Positions 6,577 to 13,720 of a stretch of DNA of 14,025 bases are shown here, in pieces. The stretch is from assembly GCA_904419105.1 (NCBI GenBank), contig CAJFQR010000029.1, positions 1-14,025 on the forward strand. Direction: 5' to 3'. A model generated the notes under the pieces. It was not told the DNA's origin. It saw only the letters and a program-made list of their open reading frames with translations, and made no database searches. The stretch's first letter is position 1; every line of letters begins with the position of its first letter. The DNA is from Candidatus Avimicrobium faecavium (GTDB taxonomy: Bacteria > Bacillota > Clostridia > Oscillospirales > Ruminococcaceae). The translations under genes and the position numbers were made by a program.

Positions 6577-7242
6577 TCAGGCCCCGGTCTCCCCAAGGGC
6601 GTATTCCGCCACCGCCGCCGGCGTCTCCGCCAGGCAGACCGCCCCGGCAGCAGTCAGCTCCTCCCGGCTGCCGTAGCCGTAAAGAACGCCGGCGGCGTCG
6701 ATGCCGTGGGCGGCGGCGCCGAGGACATCGTGCTTGCGGTCACCGACCATCAATACCCCCTCTGGGCCGCTTAGGCCCAGCTGGGCGAGCACATGAGCGA
6801 TGACCTCCGCCTTTTTGGTGCGGGTCTCGTCCAGGGTGGCACCGCCGACCAGGGAAAAGTACCCCTCCAGCTCAAAGCGGCGGACGATGGCCTGCGCGAA
6901 GGGTTCCGGTTTGCTGGTTGCAACGGCAAGGGTTATTCCAGCACCCCGCAGCCGCTCCAGCATCTCCCGGACACCGGGATAGAGGATGTTCTTCTCGACG
7001 CCGATCCGGGCGAAGAGCTCCCGGAAGTCGCGCACGCCCTGCCAGGCGTGGGCCTCGTCCATGCCGTAGAACTCGGCGAAGCCCTCAGCCAGCGGCGGGC
7101 CGATCATACGGGTCAGGTTGTCGTAGTTTTCCTCCTCGATGCCCTGGCAGTGCAGCGCGTGGCGCACACAGGTGGTAATGCCCTCCGCCGGGTCGGTGAG
7201 GGTGCCGTCCAGATCGAAGAGGACGGTGTGGTAGCGGCTCAT
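6577..7242 (-). CDS. HAD-IA superfamily phosphatase (phosphoglycolate phosphatase/5'-nucleotidase-like)
   Basis: A 221-residue haloacid dehalogenase-type hydrolase. Motif I is DLDGT with nucleophile D10 and acid/base D12; motif II is T109/S110 in VATSKP; motif III is K143 or K144; motif IV is GDRKHD with D168 and D172. An alpha-helical cap lies between motifs I and II (about 16-85), as in the phosphoglycolate phosphatase group. The opening (DPAEGITTCVRHAL) and IGPPL segment resemble HAD 5'-nucleotidase-like proteins, so the substrate could be a small phosphometabolite or a nucleotide; I cannot decide. The start codon overlaps the rsmE stop as ATGA, and its AAAGGAG site lies inside rsmE, so translation is coupled. 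The response regulator gene follows 16 nt later. Confidence 0.9.
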   Translation of the reverse strand: MSRYHTVLFDLDGTLTDPAEGITTCVRHALHCQGIEEENYDNLTRMIGPPLAEGFAEFYGMDEAHAWQGVRDFRELFARIGVEKNILYPGVREMLERLRGAGITLAVATSKPEPFAQAIVRRFELEGYFSLVGGATLDETRTKKAEVIAHVLAQLGLSGPEGVLMVGDRKHDVLGAAAHGIDAAGVLYGYGSREELTAAGAVCLAETPAAVAEYALGETGA

Positions 7243-7988
7243 TCGCTCATCTCCTTTCCCGGCGTGTCCAGACCGCCGGTCTCATATTGGATCGCCGTCA
7301 GCGCCGCCAGCGGAGCGGTCTCGCAGCGCAGGATTCGGGGGCCGAGGGTCAGCGACGGGATCCCCAGCGCCGCCGCGGCGGCCACCTCCTCCTCGTCAAA
7401 GCCGCCCTCGGCGCCGATGAGCACCGAAGCCTCTCCGGCGATGGCCGCCAGGGTCTCCCGCATCGGTGCGGTGGCCCGCTCGTAGAAGAGCATCGGCGAC
7501 GGACGGGCCGCCATCTCCCGGATAGCTGCCTCAAAGGAGAGCAGTTCCCGCACCTCCGGGATCCGCCCCCTGCCGCTCTGCTTGGCGGCCTCGGCTGCGA
7601 TGCGGTTGTAGCGCTGAAGCTTTTTCGCAAAGCTCTTCGGGTCCGGCCGGGAGACACACCGGCGGCTGAGCACCGGAACGATCTCGCCGACGCCAAGCTC
7701 CACCGACTTCTGCACCACCCATTCAAACTTCTCCGCCTTGGGAAGCGCCATATACAGCCGGATGAACACCGGCGGTTCCGCCACCGACGGGCGGCTCTCC
7801 AGCACGGTGAGCAGCACCTCCTCCGGGGCGGCATAGTCGATGCGGCAGAAGAAATCGGTACCCTGTCCGTCGCAGAGGGTCAGCGCCTCCCCGGGGCCCA
7901 TCCGCAGGCTCCTGGCCACATGGGCGGCGTCCTCCCCGGTGAGCCGGGCCTTGCCGCCGGCGATGGTCTCACAGAAAAAACGCGGCAT
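7239..7988 (-). CDS. rsmE: 16S rRNA (uracil(1498)-N3)-methyltransferase RsmE
   Basis: A 249-residue SPOUT-family methyltransferase that, by family, methylates N3 of U1498 in 16S rRNA using S-adenosylmethionine, acting on the small subunit near the decoding site. Family signatures are all present: an N-terminal PUA-like RNA-binding domain (about 1-70), ALPKAEKFEWVVQKSVELGV (81-100), RYNRIAAEAAKQSGR (126-140), and the SAM-binding knot region IGAEGGF (191-197) and LGPRILRCETA (215-225). Length is normal. The ATG at 7988 lies 1 nt after the prmA stop, with AAGGAGG inside the end of prmA; its own stop overlaps the HAD start by 4 nt. The prmA-rsmE order is common in Firmicutes. Confidence 0.96.
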   Translation of the reverse strand: MPRFFCETIAGGKARLTGEDAAHVARSLRMGPGEALTLCDGQGTDFFCRIDYAAPEEVLLTVLESRPSVAEPPVFIRLYMALPKAEKFEWVVQKSVELGVGEIVPVLSRRCVSRPDPKSFAKKLQRYNRIAAEAAKQSGRGRIPEVRELLSFEAAIREMAARPSPMLFYERATAPMRETLAAIAGEASVLIGAEGGFDEEEVAAAAALGIPSLTLGPRILRCETAPLAALTAIQYETGGLDTPGKEMSE

Positions 7989-7989
7989 C

Positions 7990-8916
7990 TCACGCCTCCT
8001 TCTTCACACAGGCCAGGGCCACCCAGCCGCCGGACTCCCGCCGGTCGCGGACGGCAAAGCCGTTTTTCTCCACGGCGGCAAGGACATCGGCCTCCCGCTC
8101 ATCGATGATGCCCGAGCAGATGAGTACCGCCTCCGGCTTCATGAACCGGCCGGCATCGGGCAGCAGACGGATGATGATGTCGGCGACGATGTTGGCGCAG
8201 ACGATGTCATAGCTGCCGCTGACCTTCTCCACCAGGTCGCCGCAGTGGAAGGTGACCCGATCCCCGGTGTGGTTGATGGCGCTGTTCTCCTGGGCGACCC
8301 GCACGGCGGTGGGGTCGATCTCGACGCCGTCGGCGTGATCGCAGCCGAGCAGCACCGAGGCGATGGCCAGGATCCCGCTGCCGCTGCCCACATCCAGCAC
8401 CGTCCGGCCCGGGGCACAGTGCTCCTCGAGCAGCTCCAGGCAGAGCCGGGTGGTGTCGTGGCTGCCGGTACCGAAGGCCATACCCGGGTCCAGCGTGAGC
8501 ACCACCTCATCCGGAGCCCGCTCATAGCTCTCCCAGCTCGGGCAGACCACCAGCCGGCGGCCGAGATGCAGCGGATGATAGTACTGCTTCCAGGCGGTGG
8601 ACCACTCCTCCTGCTTCACTGCCTCGGTGGAGATGCTCTGGCCGATGCCTGCGGCGGTGAGCTTCTCCCGCAGGAAGGCGATGGCCTCGGCGGGATTGTC
8701 GTCCGGGCTGATGTATACATGGATCACCGCCTTGGCCGGGTCCTTGGCCAGCAGGTCCTCATCAATGAGGTCGATGTGGGCGATCTTCGGCGCCTCGGTG
8801 AGCAGATCGGAGTAGTCCTCGATGTAGATGCCGTAGGGCACCACCATCTGGGCGATGGCCGCCGCAGCGTCCACCTGAGAGGCGGCGATCTCGATCTTGA
8901 TCTCTGTCCAGTCCAT
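7990..8916 (-). CDS. prmA: Ribosomal protein L11 methyltransferase PrmA
   Basis: A 308-residue class I SAM-dependent methyltransferase which, by family, trimethylates lysines and the N-terminus of ribosomal protein L11. It has an N-terminal substrate-recognition domain (about 1-105), then the catalytic domain with DPGMAFGTGSHDTT (143-156), SAM-binding motif VLDVGSGSGILA (173-184), acidic E199/D201 and ANIVADII (241-248). Length and order match the family. The ATG at 8916 has an AGGAGG site with good spacing. It is the first gene of the operon and is served by a strong sigma-A promoter at 8989-9017; all five downstream genes lie within 16 nt of one another. The protein is cytosolic. Confidence 0.96.
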   Translation of the reverse strand: MDWTEIKIEIAASQVDAAAAIAQMVVPYGIYIEDYSDLLTEAPKIAHIDLIDEDLLAKDPAKAVIHVYISPDDNPAEAIAFLREKLTAAGIGQSISTEAVKQEEWSTAWKQYYHPLHLGRRLVVCPSWESYERAPDEVVLTLDPGMAFGTGSHDTTRLCLELLEEHCAPGRTVLDVGSGSGILAIASVLLGCDHADGVEIDPTAVRVAQENSAINHTGDRVTFHCGDLVEKVSGSYDIVCANIVADIIIRLLPDAGRFMKPEAVLICSGIIDEREADVLAAVEKNGFAVRDRRESGGWVALACVKKEA

Positions 8917-8988
8917 ACTGTCCTCCTATGGTCAAAAACTTACAAACATTTTACAGGAATTATAGAGAAACGATACACACTTGATAGT

Positions 8989-9017
8989 ATCATAGCAAAC
9001 TTTTTGCCATTTCTCAA
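8989..9017 (-). promoter_or_regulatory. Sigma-A promoter of the prmA operon
   Basis: On the minus strand TTGAGA (9012-9017) and TATGAT (8989-8994) are separated by 17 bp, and TGC precedes the -10 to give an extended element. An 11-bp inverted repeat, TGATA-G-TATCA (8982-8992), overlaps the -10 and the expected start site and could be a protein-binding site. A second TATAAT at 8959-8964 lacks a good -35. Confidence 0.75.
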
Positions 9018-9095
9018 GTGCCGGGAGCCGTTTGCGCGGACTTTTCTTCGATAAAGTGCGAAAAATTTCACCTTATCTTTTGTGCAAAGCGTCTC

Positions 9096-9124
9096 TTGGC
9101 AGGGTTTTTGCGCTGTGCTATACT
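9096..9124 (+). promoter_or_regulatory. Sigma-A promoter of the 9172 gene
   Basis: TTGGCA (9096-9101) and TATACT (9119-9124) are 17 bp apart, with TGC before the -10. The promoter points away from the prmA promoter; the two share the 255-bp intergenic region 8917-9171. An 8-bp palindrome GTGATCAC lies in the short leader (9137-9144). Confidence 0.78.
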
Positions 9125-9171
9125 GAAGTCAAACAGTGATCACGGCATCTGCCCGAACAGGAGGGATCCGT

Positions 9172-9846
9172 ATGAAACGATGGCAGAAGATCTTGATGCT
9201 CGGTGTCCTGCTCGCACTGGCGGCCTATGTGGTCAAACCGATGGTGGAAAATCAGATCCGGAGCTGGAAATTTGCCGAGCTGAACGAACGGATTGAGGCC
9301 GCCGCAGGATCGGAGCGGTATCCGATCTCGGTAGGCGGCGAGTTTGAGACGGCCGCCTTCTATGAGGACGGGGACGGCTGGCACACGGTTACCGTGGCCC
9401 TTGCCGACGAGGGTGAGAATCCGCCTCCGCTAGTCCGGCAGGCGATGGTGCTGAACACCGGGTCGGAGGCGGTGCAGGCAGTGGCCGGCATCGCCGGATA
9501 CGAGGAATCGGAACGGGAGCTGGTGGTGCTGCTCGCCCACGAGGAGCCCAGGCGCTGGGATATGGTGCGGCTCGAGATCGGCGGCACCGTCTTCAGCCGG
9601 GCGTTTTCGAGCCGGAAACATTCGCAAAAAGATGTCTCCACCCCCCTCTCCAACCTGGGAGAGGAGCACAGTGTAACCATCTCCTTTTTCGCCAACCCGG
9701 AAAAGGATGCGGACAACGGGCTGCCTCACGGCTCCACCAACCCGGCGGAGGTGATCGCGGGCCTTTCGTTCGACGAGGAGGGGCTGGAGCCCTACTTCTC
9801 CTTCACGGCGGACCTGAGCCCGCTGCTTGAGGCCGAAGGACTTTGA
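9172..9846 (+). CDS. Hypothetical protein with an N-terminal membrane anchor, 224 residues
   Basis: I do not recognise the family. The N-terminus (MKRWQKILMLGVLLALAAYVV) is a positively charged end followed by a single hydrophobic segment at about 5-22, with no lipobox cysteine. The protein is probably anchored in the membrane with about 200 residues outside the cell, though a signal peptide is also possible. The outer part is acidic, rich in Glu and Asp, and appears beta-rich; no catalytic motif is visible. The start at 9172 is chosen because AGGAGG precedes it with good spacing and the hydrophobic segment begins there; an open frame extends back to 9136. It has its own strong promoter and a bidirectional terminator, so it is a single-gene unit. 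It diverges from prmA and converges on dnaJ, which gives no functional hint. Confidence 0.85.
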   Translation: MKRWQKILMLGVLLALAAYVVKPMVENQIRSWKFAELNERIEAAAGSERYPISVGGEFETAAFYEDGDGWHTVTVALADEGENPPPLVRQAMVLNTGSEAVQAVAGIAGYEESERELVVLLAHEEPRRWDMVRLEIGGTVFSRAFSSRKHSQKDVSTPLSNLGEEHSVTISFFANPEKDADNGLPHGSTNPAEVIAGLSFDEEGLEPYFSFTADLSPLLEAEGL

Positions 9847-9858
9847 GAACCAAAACAC

Positions 9859-9895
9859 AAAAATACCGGCAGGGAACACCTTGCCGGTATTTTTT
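9859..9895. terminator. Bidirectional terminator between the 9172 gene and dnaJ
   Basis: ATACCGGCA pairs with TGCCGGTAT, extended by a GG/CC pair past a one-base bulge, around a short loop. The stem is flanked by A-runs on the left and T-runs on the right, so a U-run follows the hairpin in either direction. It lies 12 nt after the plus-strand stop and 14 nt after the dnaJ stop and serves both converging genes. Confidence 0.88.
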
Positions 9896-9909
9896 ATGCG
9901 CGCATGGGA

Positions 9910-11082
9910 TCAGTCAAACATCTCTTTGAGCTTATCGAAAAAGCCCTTGCGCTTCTCAAAATTTTTGTCACTGGAGAGCTTGTCGAACTCTTTGAGGAGG
10001 TCCTTCTGCTTTCCGGAGAGGTTCTTCGGGACCTCGATGTTCACCCGGACATACTGGTCGCCGCGGCCGCCGCCGTTGACATAGGGCACGCCCTTGTTGC
10101 GCAGGCGGAACACGGTGCCGGACTGGGTGCCCTCGGGCACCGTATAGCTGACCTTGCCGTCGACAGTGGGGACGGTGATCTCATCGCCGAGCACTGCCTG
10201 GGTGAAGGTGATGGGCACATCGCACCAGATGTTGAAGCCGTCCCGCTCGAACAGCGGATCGGGGCGGACGGTGACGGTGACCTCCACATCACCGGAGGGG
10301 CCGTTGTTGACGCCCTGGTCGCCCTGGCCCCGGACCACGAAGGTCTGGCCATTGTCGATGCCGGCCGGGATATCGATATCCAGCTTGCGGGTGACCCGGA
10401 CGCGGCCCTTGCCGCCGCATTTTTTGCAGGGATTCCGGATGATCTTGCCCTTGCCGCCGCAGCGGGGGCAGGTGCGCACCGTCTGCATGACGCCGAACGG
10501 CGTACGCTGCTGGACGGTGACCTGGCCGGTGCCGTGGCAGTCGGGGCAGGTTTCGGCGGTGCTGCCCTTCTCGGCGCCGGAGCCGCCGCAGTCGGAGCAG
10601 GTCTCCAGGCGCTTGATGGTGATGGTCTTGTGGCAGCCCTTGACCGCCTCCATAAAGGACAGCGGAATGGTAACCTCCACATTCGCCCCCTTGATCGGGG
10701 CGTTGGGGTTGCGGGTGCGAGTGCTGCCGCCAAAGCCCCCAAAGCCGCTCCCGCCGAAGAAGCTCTCGAAGATATCGCCGATATCGTCAAAGCCGAAGCC
10801 CGCCGCTCCGCCGTAACCGCCGGCCCCGCCGCCGTTCGAGGCGGCGTAGCTCGGGTCGACGCCGGCAAAGCCGAACTGATCGTACCGGCGGCGCTTTTCG
10901 GCATTGGAGAGAACCTCATAGGCCTCCCCGGCCTCCTTGAACTTGGCCTCGGCCTCCTGATCCCCCGGGTTCAGGTCCGGGTGATACTTTTTGGCCAGGG
11001 CACGATAGGCCTTTTTGATCTCATCATCGGTGGCCTGGCGGGACACGCCAAGCACCTCATAGTAATCTCGTTTCTCTGCCAA
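9910..11082 (-). CDS. dnaJ: Chaperone protein DnaJ, TTG start
   Basis: A complete 390-residue type I DnaJ (Hsp40), which delivers unfolded proteins to DnaK and stimulates its ATPase. The J-domain (about 1-70) has the HPD motif at 34-36. A Gly/Phe-rich linker spans about 84-118. Four CxxCxGxG zinc-binding repeats have cysteines at 162/165, 179/182, 205/208 and 219/222. The C-terminal substrate-binding and dimerisation domains follow. No ATG matches the family N-terminus: the TTG at 11082 (MAEKRDYYEVLG) has AAGGGGGAG 7 nt upstream, whereas the first in-frame ATG upstream adds 13 unrelated residues. Unlike the usual single operon, dnaJ is separated from dnaK by 152 bp holding a terminator and a separate sigma-A promoter. 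Confidence 0.95.
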   Translation of the reverse strand: MAEKRDYYEVLGVSRQATDDEIKKAYRALAKKYHPDLNPGDQEAEAKFKEAGEAYEVLSNAEKRRRYDQFGFAGVDPSYAASNGGGAGGYGGAAGFGFDDIGDIFESFFGGSGFGGFGGSTRTRNPNAPIKGANVEVTIPLSFMEAVKGCHKTITIKRLETCSDCGGSGAEKGSTAETCPDCHGTGQVTVQQRTPFGVMQTVRTCPRCGGKGKIIRNPCKKCGGKGRVRVTRKLDIDIPAGIDNGQTFVVRGQGDQGVNNGPSGDVEVTVTVRPDPLFERDGFNIWCDVPITFTQAVLGDEITVPTVDGKVSYTVPEGTQSGTVFRLRNKGVPYVNGGGRGDQYVRVNIEVPKNLSGKQKDLLKEFDKLSSDKNFEKRKGFFDKLKEMFD

Positions 11083-11126
11083 ACTCGTACTCCCCCTTCT
11101 CCCGCGGATCCCGGCGGGCACTGCCT

Positions 11127-11156
11127 ATTATAGCACAGCCTTGCGGCAAATGCCAA
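11127..11156 (-). promoter_or_regulatory. Separate sigma-A promoter of dnaJ
   Basis: On the minus strand TTGGCA (11151-11156) and a perfect TATAAT (11127-11132) are separated by 18 bp, with TGC before the -10. It sits between the dnaK terminator and the dnaJ start. No CIRCE (TTAGCACTC-N9-GAGTGCTAA) is visible nearby, so direct HrcA control at this promoter is not supported. Confidence 0.75.
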
Positions 11157-11176
11157 CAGTTCCGCCCAGACCCGCC

Positions 11177-11210
11177 AAAAGGGCAGGCGAGAAGCTCGCT
11201 CCGCCCTTTT
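11177..11210 (-). terminator. Probable terminator of the hrcA-grpE-dnaK unit
   Basis: On the minus strand AAAAGGGC pairs with GCCCTTTT (8 bp), and after a small internal loop GCGAG pairs with CTCGC around a 3-nt loop. It begins 24 nt after the dnaK stop. The U-run is only four bases and is part of the stem, so termination may be partial. Confidence 0.6.
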
Positions 11211-11234
11211 GTGCCCGGGAAAAACCATTTGTGT

Positions 11235-13073
11235 TTACTTATTGCCGTTCTCGTCTACATCCTTGTAGTCGGTGTCCACATAATCGCCGCCTGCGGCGCC
11301 GGTGGACTGGCTGTCGGCCTGGCCGGCCTGCTGTGCATCGGCAGCGGCCTTGTAGAGCTTCTCGCTGATGTCATAGAAGGCCTTCTGGACCTCGTCCAGC
11401 TTCTGCTTGATGGCTTCAACATCGGTGCCCTGCAGGGCGGTCTTGAGCTCGGCGATCTTGGCCTCAGCGGCGGCCTTGTCGGAGGCGTCCAGCTTGTCGC
11501 CGGCGTCTGCCAGAGTCTTTTCCGCCTGGTAGACCATCTGGTCTGCGTTGTTGCGGGTGTCCACTTCCTCACGGCGCTTCTTGTCCTGCTCGGCGTAGGC
11601 AGCGGCGTCCTTGACCGCCTTGTCAATGTCCTCCTTGGACATATTCGACGAGGAGGTAATGGTGATGTGCTGCTCCTTGCCGGTACCCATATCCTTGGCA
11701 GAGACATTGACGATGCCGTTGGCGTCGATATCGAAGGTCACCTCGATCTGAGGCACGCCTCTGCGGGCAGGGGCGATGCCGTCCAGCTGGAACCGGCCGA
11801 GGGTCTTGTTGTCGGCGGCCATCTCACGCTCGCCCTGGAGGACATGGATATCCACAGAGGTCTGGTTGTCGGTTGCGGTGGAGAAGATCTGGCTCTTCTT
11901 AACCGGGATAGTGGTGTTGCGGTCGATGATTCTGGTGCAGACACCGCCGAGGGTCTCGAGGCCCAGGGACAGCGGGGTGACATCCAGCAGCAGCAGATCC
12001 TTGACCTCACCGGCCAGAACGCCGCCCTGGATCGCCGCACCGATGGCCACGCACTCATCGGGGTTGATGCCCTTGAAGGGATCCTTGCCCATGAAGTTCT
12101 TGACCGCATCGACGACGGCGGGAATCCGGGTGGAACCGCCTACCAGCAGCACCTTGTCGATCTGAGAGGGCTGCAGGCCGGCATCGGAGAGGGCCTGACG
12201 GACAGGGCCCATCGTGGACTCCACCAGATCGGCGGTGAGTTCGTTGAACTTGGCGCGGGTCAGGGTGACATCCATGTGCTTCGGGCCGGTGGCATCGGCG
12301 GTGATGAAGGGCAGGTTGATGTTGGCGGTGGTCATGCCGGAGAGCTCGATCTTGGCCTTCTCGGCGGCCTCCTTCAGTCTCTGCAGGGCCATACGGTCGC
12401 TGCGCAGATCGATGCCGTTCTCCGCCTTGAAGTTGTCGGCCAGGTAGTTGATGATGCGCTCATCGAAGTCATCACCGCCGAGGTGGTTGTTGCCGGCGGT
12501 GGCGAGCACCTGCTGGATACCATCGCCCATCTCGATGATCGAGACATCGAAGGTACCGCCGCCGAGGTCGTAGACCATGATCTTCTGGTCGTTTTCCTTG
12601 TCGACGCCGTAGGCCAGCGCCGCAGCGGTGGGCTCGTTGATGATCCGGCGGACATTCAGACCGGCGATCTTACCGGCATCCTTGGTGGCCTGGCGCTGGG
12701 AGTCGGTGAAGTAGGCCGGGACGGTGATAACCGCCTCGGTAACCGTCTCACCCAGGTAGGCCTCGGCGTCACCCTTGAGCTTCTGCAGGATCATCGCGGA
12801 GATCTCCTGCGGGGTGTAGTTCTTGCCGTCGATGGCGACCTTGTAATCGGAGCCCATGTGCCGCTTGATCGAGATGACGGTGCGGTCCGGATTGGTGACA
12901 GCCTGGCGCTTGGCCACCTGGCCGACCATCCGCTCACCGGTCTTGGAGAAGGCGACCACCGACGGAGTGGTGCGGGCACCTTCGGCGTTTGCGATGACCA
13001 CCGGCTCGCCGCCCTCCATGACAGCCACGCAGGAGTTTGTAGTACCCAGATCGATACCAATGATTTTAGCCAT
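11235..13073 (-). CDS. dnaK: Chaperone protein DnaK (Hsp70)
   Basis: A complete 612-residue Hsp70, the ATP-driven chaperone that folds and protects proteins with DnaJ and GrpE. The ATPase domain (about 1-355) has IGIDLGTTNS (5-14), VYDLGGGTFDVS (167-178) and VGGSTRIPAV (311-320). The linker DLLLLDV (359-365) leads into the substrate-binding domain (about 370-480) and helical lid (about 480-580), with an acidic tail ending in DVDENGNK. The segment around residues 75-90 lacks the roughly 24-residue insert of Gram-negative DnaK, which fits a Gram-positive host. The ATG at 13073 has AAAGGAAG 7 nt upstream; a frame open to 13091 is not needed. It lies 60 nt after grpE with no promoter seen between, so it should be transcribed with hrcA and grpE. 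Confidence 0.98.
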   Translation of the reverse strand: MAKIIGIDLGTTNSCVAVMEGGEPVVIANAEGARTTPSVVAFSKTGERMVGQVAKRQAVTNPDRTVISIKRHMGSDYKVAIDGKNYTPQEISAMILQKLKGDAEAYLGETVTEAVITVPAYFTDSQRQATKDAGKIAGLNVRRIINEPTAAALAYGVDKENDQKIMVYDLGGGTFDVSIIEMGDGIQQVLATAGNNHLGGDDFDERIINYLADNFKAENGIDLRSDRMALQRLKEAAEKAKIELSGMTTANINLPFITADATGPKHMDVTLTRAKFNELTADLVESTMGPVRQALSDAGLQPSQIDKVLLVGGSTRIPAVVDAVKNFMGKDPFKGINPDECVAIGAAIQGGVLAGEVKDLLLLDVTPLSLGLETLGGVCTRIIDRNTTIPVKKSQIFSTATDNQTSVDIHVLQGEREMAADNKTLGRFQLDGIAPARRGVPQIEVTFDIDANGIVNVSAKDMGTGKEQHITITSSSNMSKEDIDKAVKDAAAYAEQDKKRREEVDTRNNADQMVYQAEKTLADAGDKLDASDKAAAEAKIAELKTALQGTDVEAIKQKLDEVQKAFYDISEKLYKAAADAQQAGQADSQSTGAAGGDYVDTDYKDVDENGNK

Positions 13074-13133
13074 AACAGATCTTCCTTTCAATCAAATTGA
13101 TGTATCTCAAACACTACTGTGGAAAAACGCTTG

Positions 13134-13697
13134 TCAGTTGGCGACCTTGACCATCGCGTAGCGCAGGATGCGGTCGCCCATCTTGTAGCCCTTCTGAAAC
13201 ACCTCAGCGACGCTGTTCTCACCGGCGGCCTCGTCGTCCACATGGGCCACAGCTGCATACATACCCGGATCAAAGAGGTCGCCCACCTCACCGAAGGCCT
13301 CGACGCCGTGCTTCTGGAGCACCTCGTCAAAGGACTTGTGGATCAGCTCCAGCCCCTTTTTGAACTCCTCATCGGAGCAGGGCACTGCCAGCGCCCGCTC
13401 CAGACTGTCCAGAATCGGCAGGATCGAGGCCAGCGTGCTGGCCTTGGCCTCCGGGTAGATGGCTTCCTTTTCCTTGGCGGTGCGCTTGCGGTAGTTGTCA
13501 TACTCAGCCAGGGTGCGCAGGTAGCGGTCGTTGAGCTCATCCAGCTGAGCCTGGAGCTTCTCCTCGGCAGTGGGCTCCTTCGGGGCCTCTGCGGCCGGCT
13601 CTTCGACGGCCTGCGCAGCATCCGGAGCCGTCTGGGCGGGGTTCTTCTCCATTTCCGGCTCCTGAGCCGGGTCCTGGCGCTTGGTTTTCTTGGTCAA
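13134..13697 (-). CDS. grpE: Nucleotide exchange factor GrpE, probable TTG start
   Basis: A 187-residue GrpE, which releases ADP from DnaK so that the chaperone cycle can continue. A variable, acidic, proline- and alanine-rich N-terminus (about 1-45) is followed by the long dimerising helix with LAEYDNYRKRTAKEKE, the four-helix region, and the C-terminal beta domain. The ending (EVFQKGYKMGDRILRYAMVKVAN) carries the family signature. I chose the TTG at 13697 because AAAGGAGG stands 9 nt before it and it lies 23 nt after the hrcA stop. An ATG at 13652, with a weaker AGGAG, would give a protein 15 residues shorter and keep all conserved parts. It sits between hrcA and dnaK in the heat-shock operon. 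Confidence 0.95.
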   Translation of the reverse strand: MTKKTKRQDPAQEPEMEKNPAQTAPDAAQAVEEPAAEAPKEPTAEEKLQAQLDELNDRYLRTLAEYDNYRKRTAKEKEAIYPEAKASTLASILPILDSLERALAVPCSDEEFKKGLELIHKSFDEVLQKHGVEAFGEVGDLFDPGMYAAVAHVDDEAAGENSVAEVFQKGYKMGDRILRYAMVKVAN

Positions 13698-13720
13698 ATC
13701 CTTCAGCCTCCTTTGGCTCG

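Noticed and set aside
11211..13100. A 629-codon open frame on the plus strand opposite dnaK, and similar long frames opposite the reductase (16-1461), spoIID (3034-4200) and the kinase/regulator genes (5286-6803).
   Set aside because: They are mirror frames of well-recognised genes, caused by high GC at third codon positions. They have low-complexity Gly/Leu/Val/His or Arg/Pro-rich products without family features.
13074..13133. Searched for a CIRCE operator between grpE and dnaK and elsewhere in the cluster.
   Set aside because: No TTAGCACTC/GAGTGCTAA pair is present. The expected site lies upstream of hrcA, outside the window.
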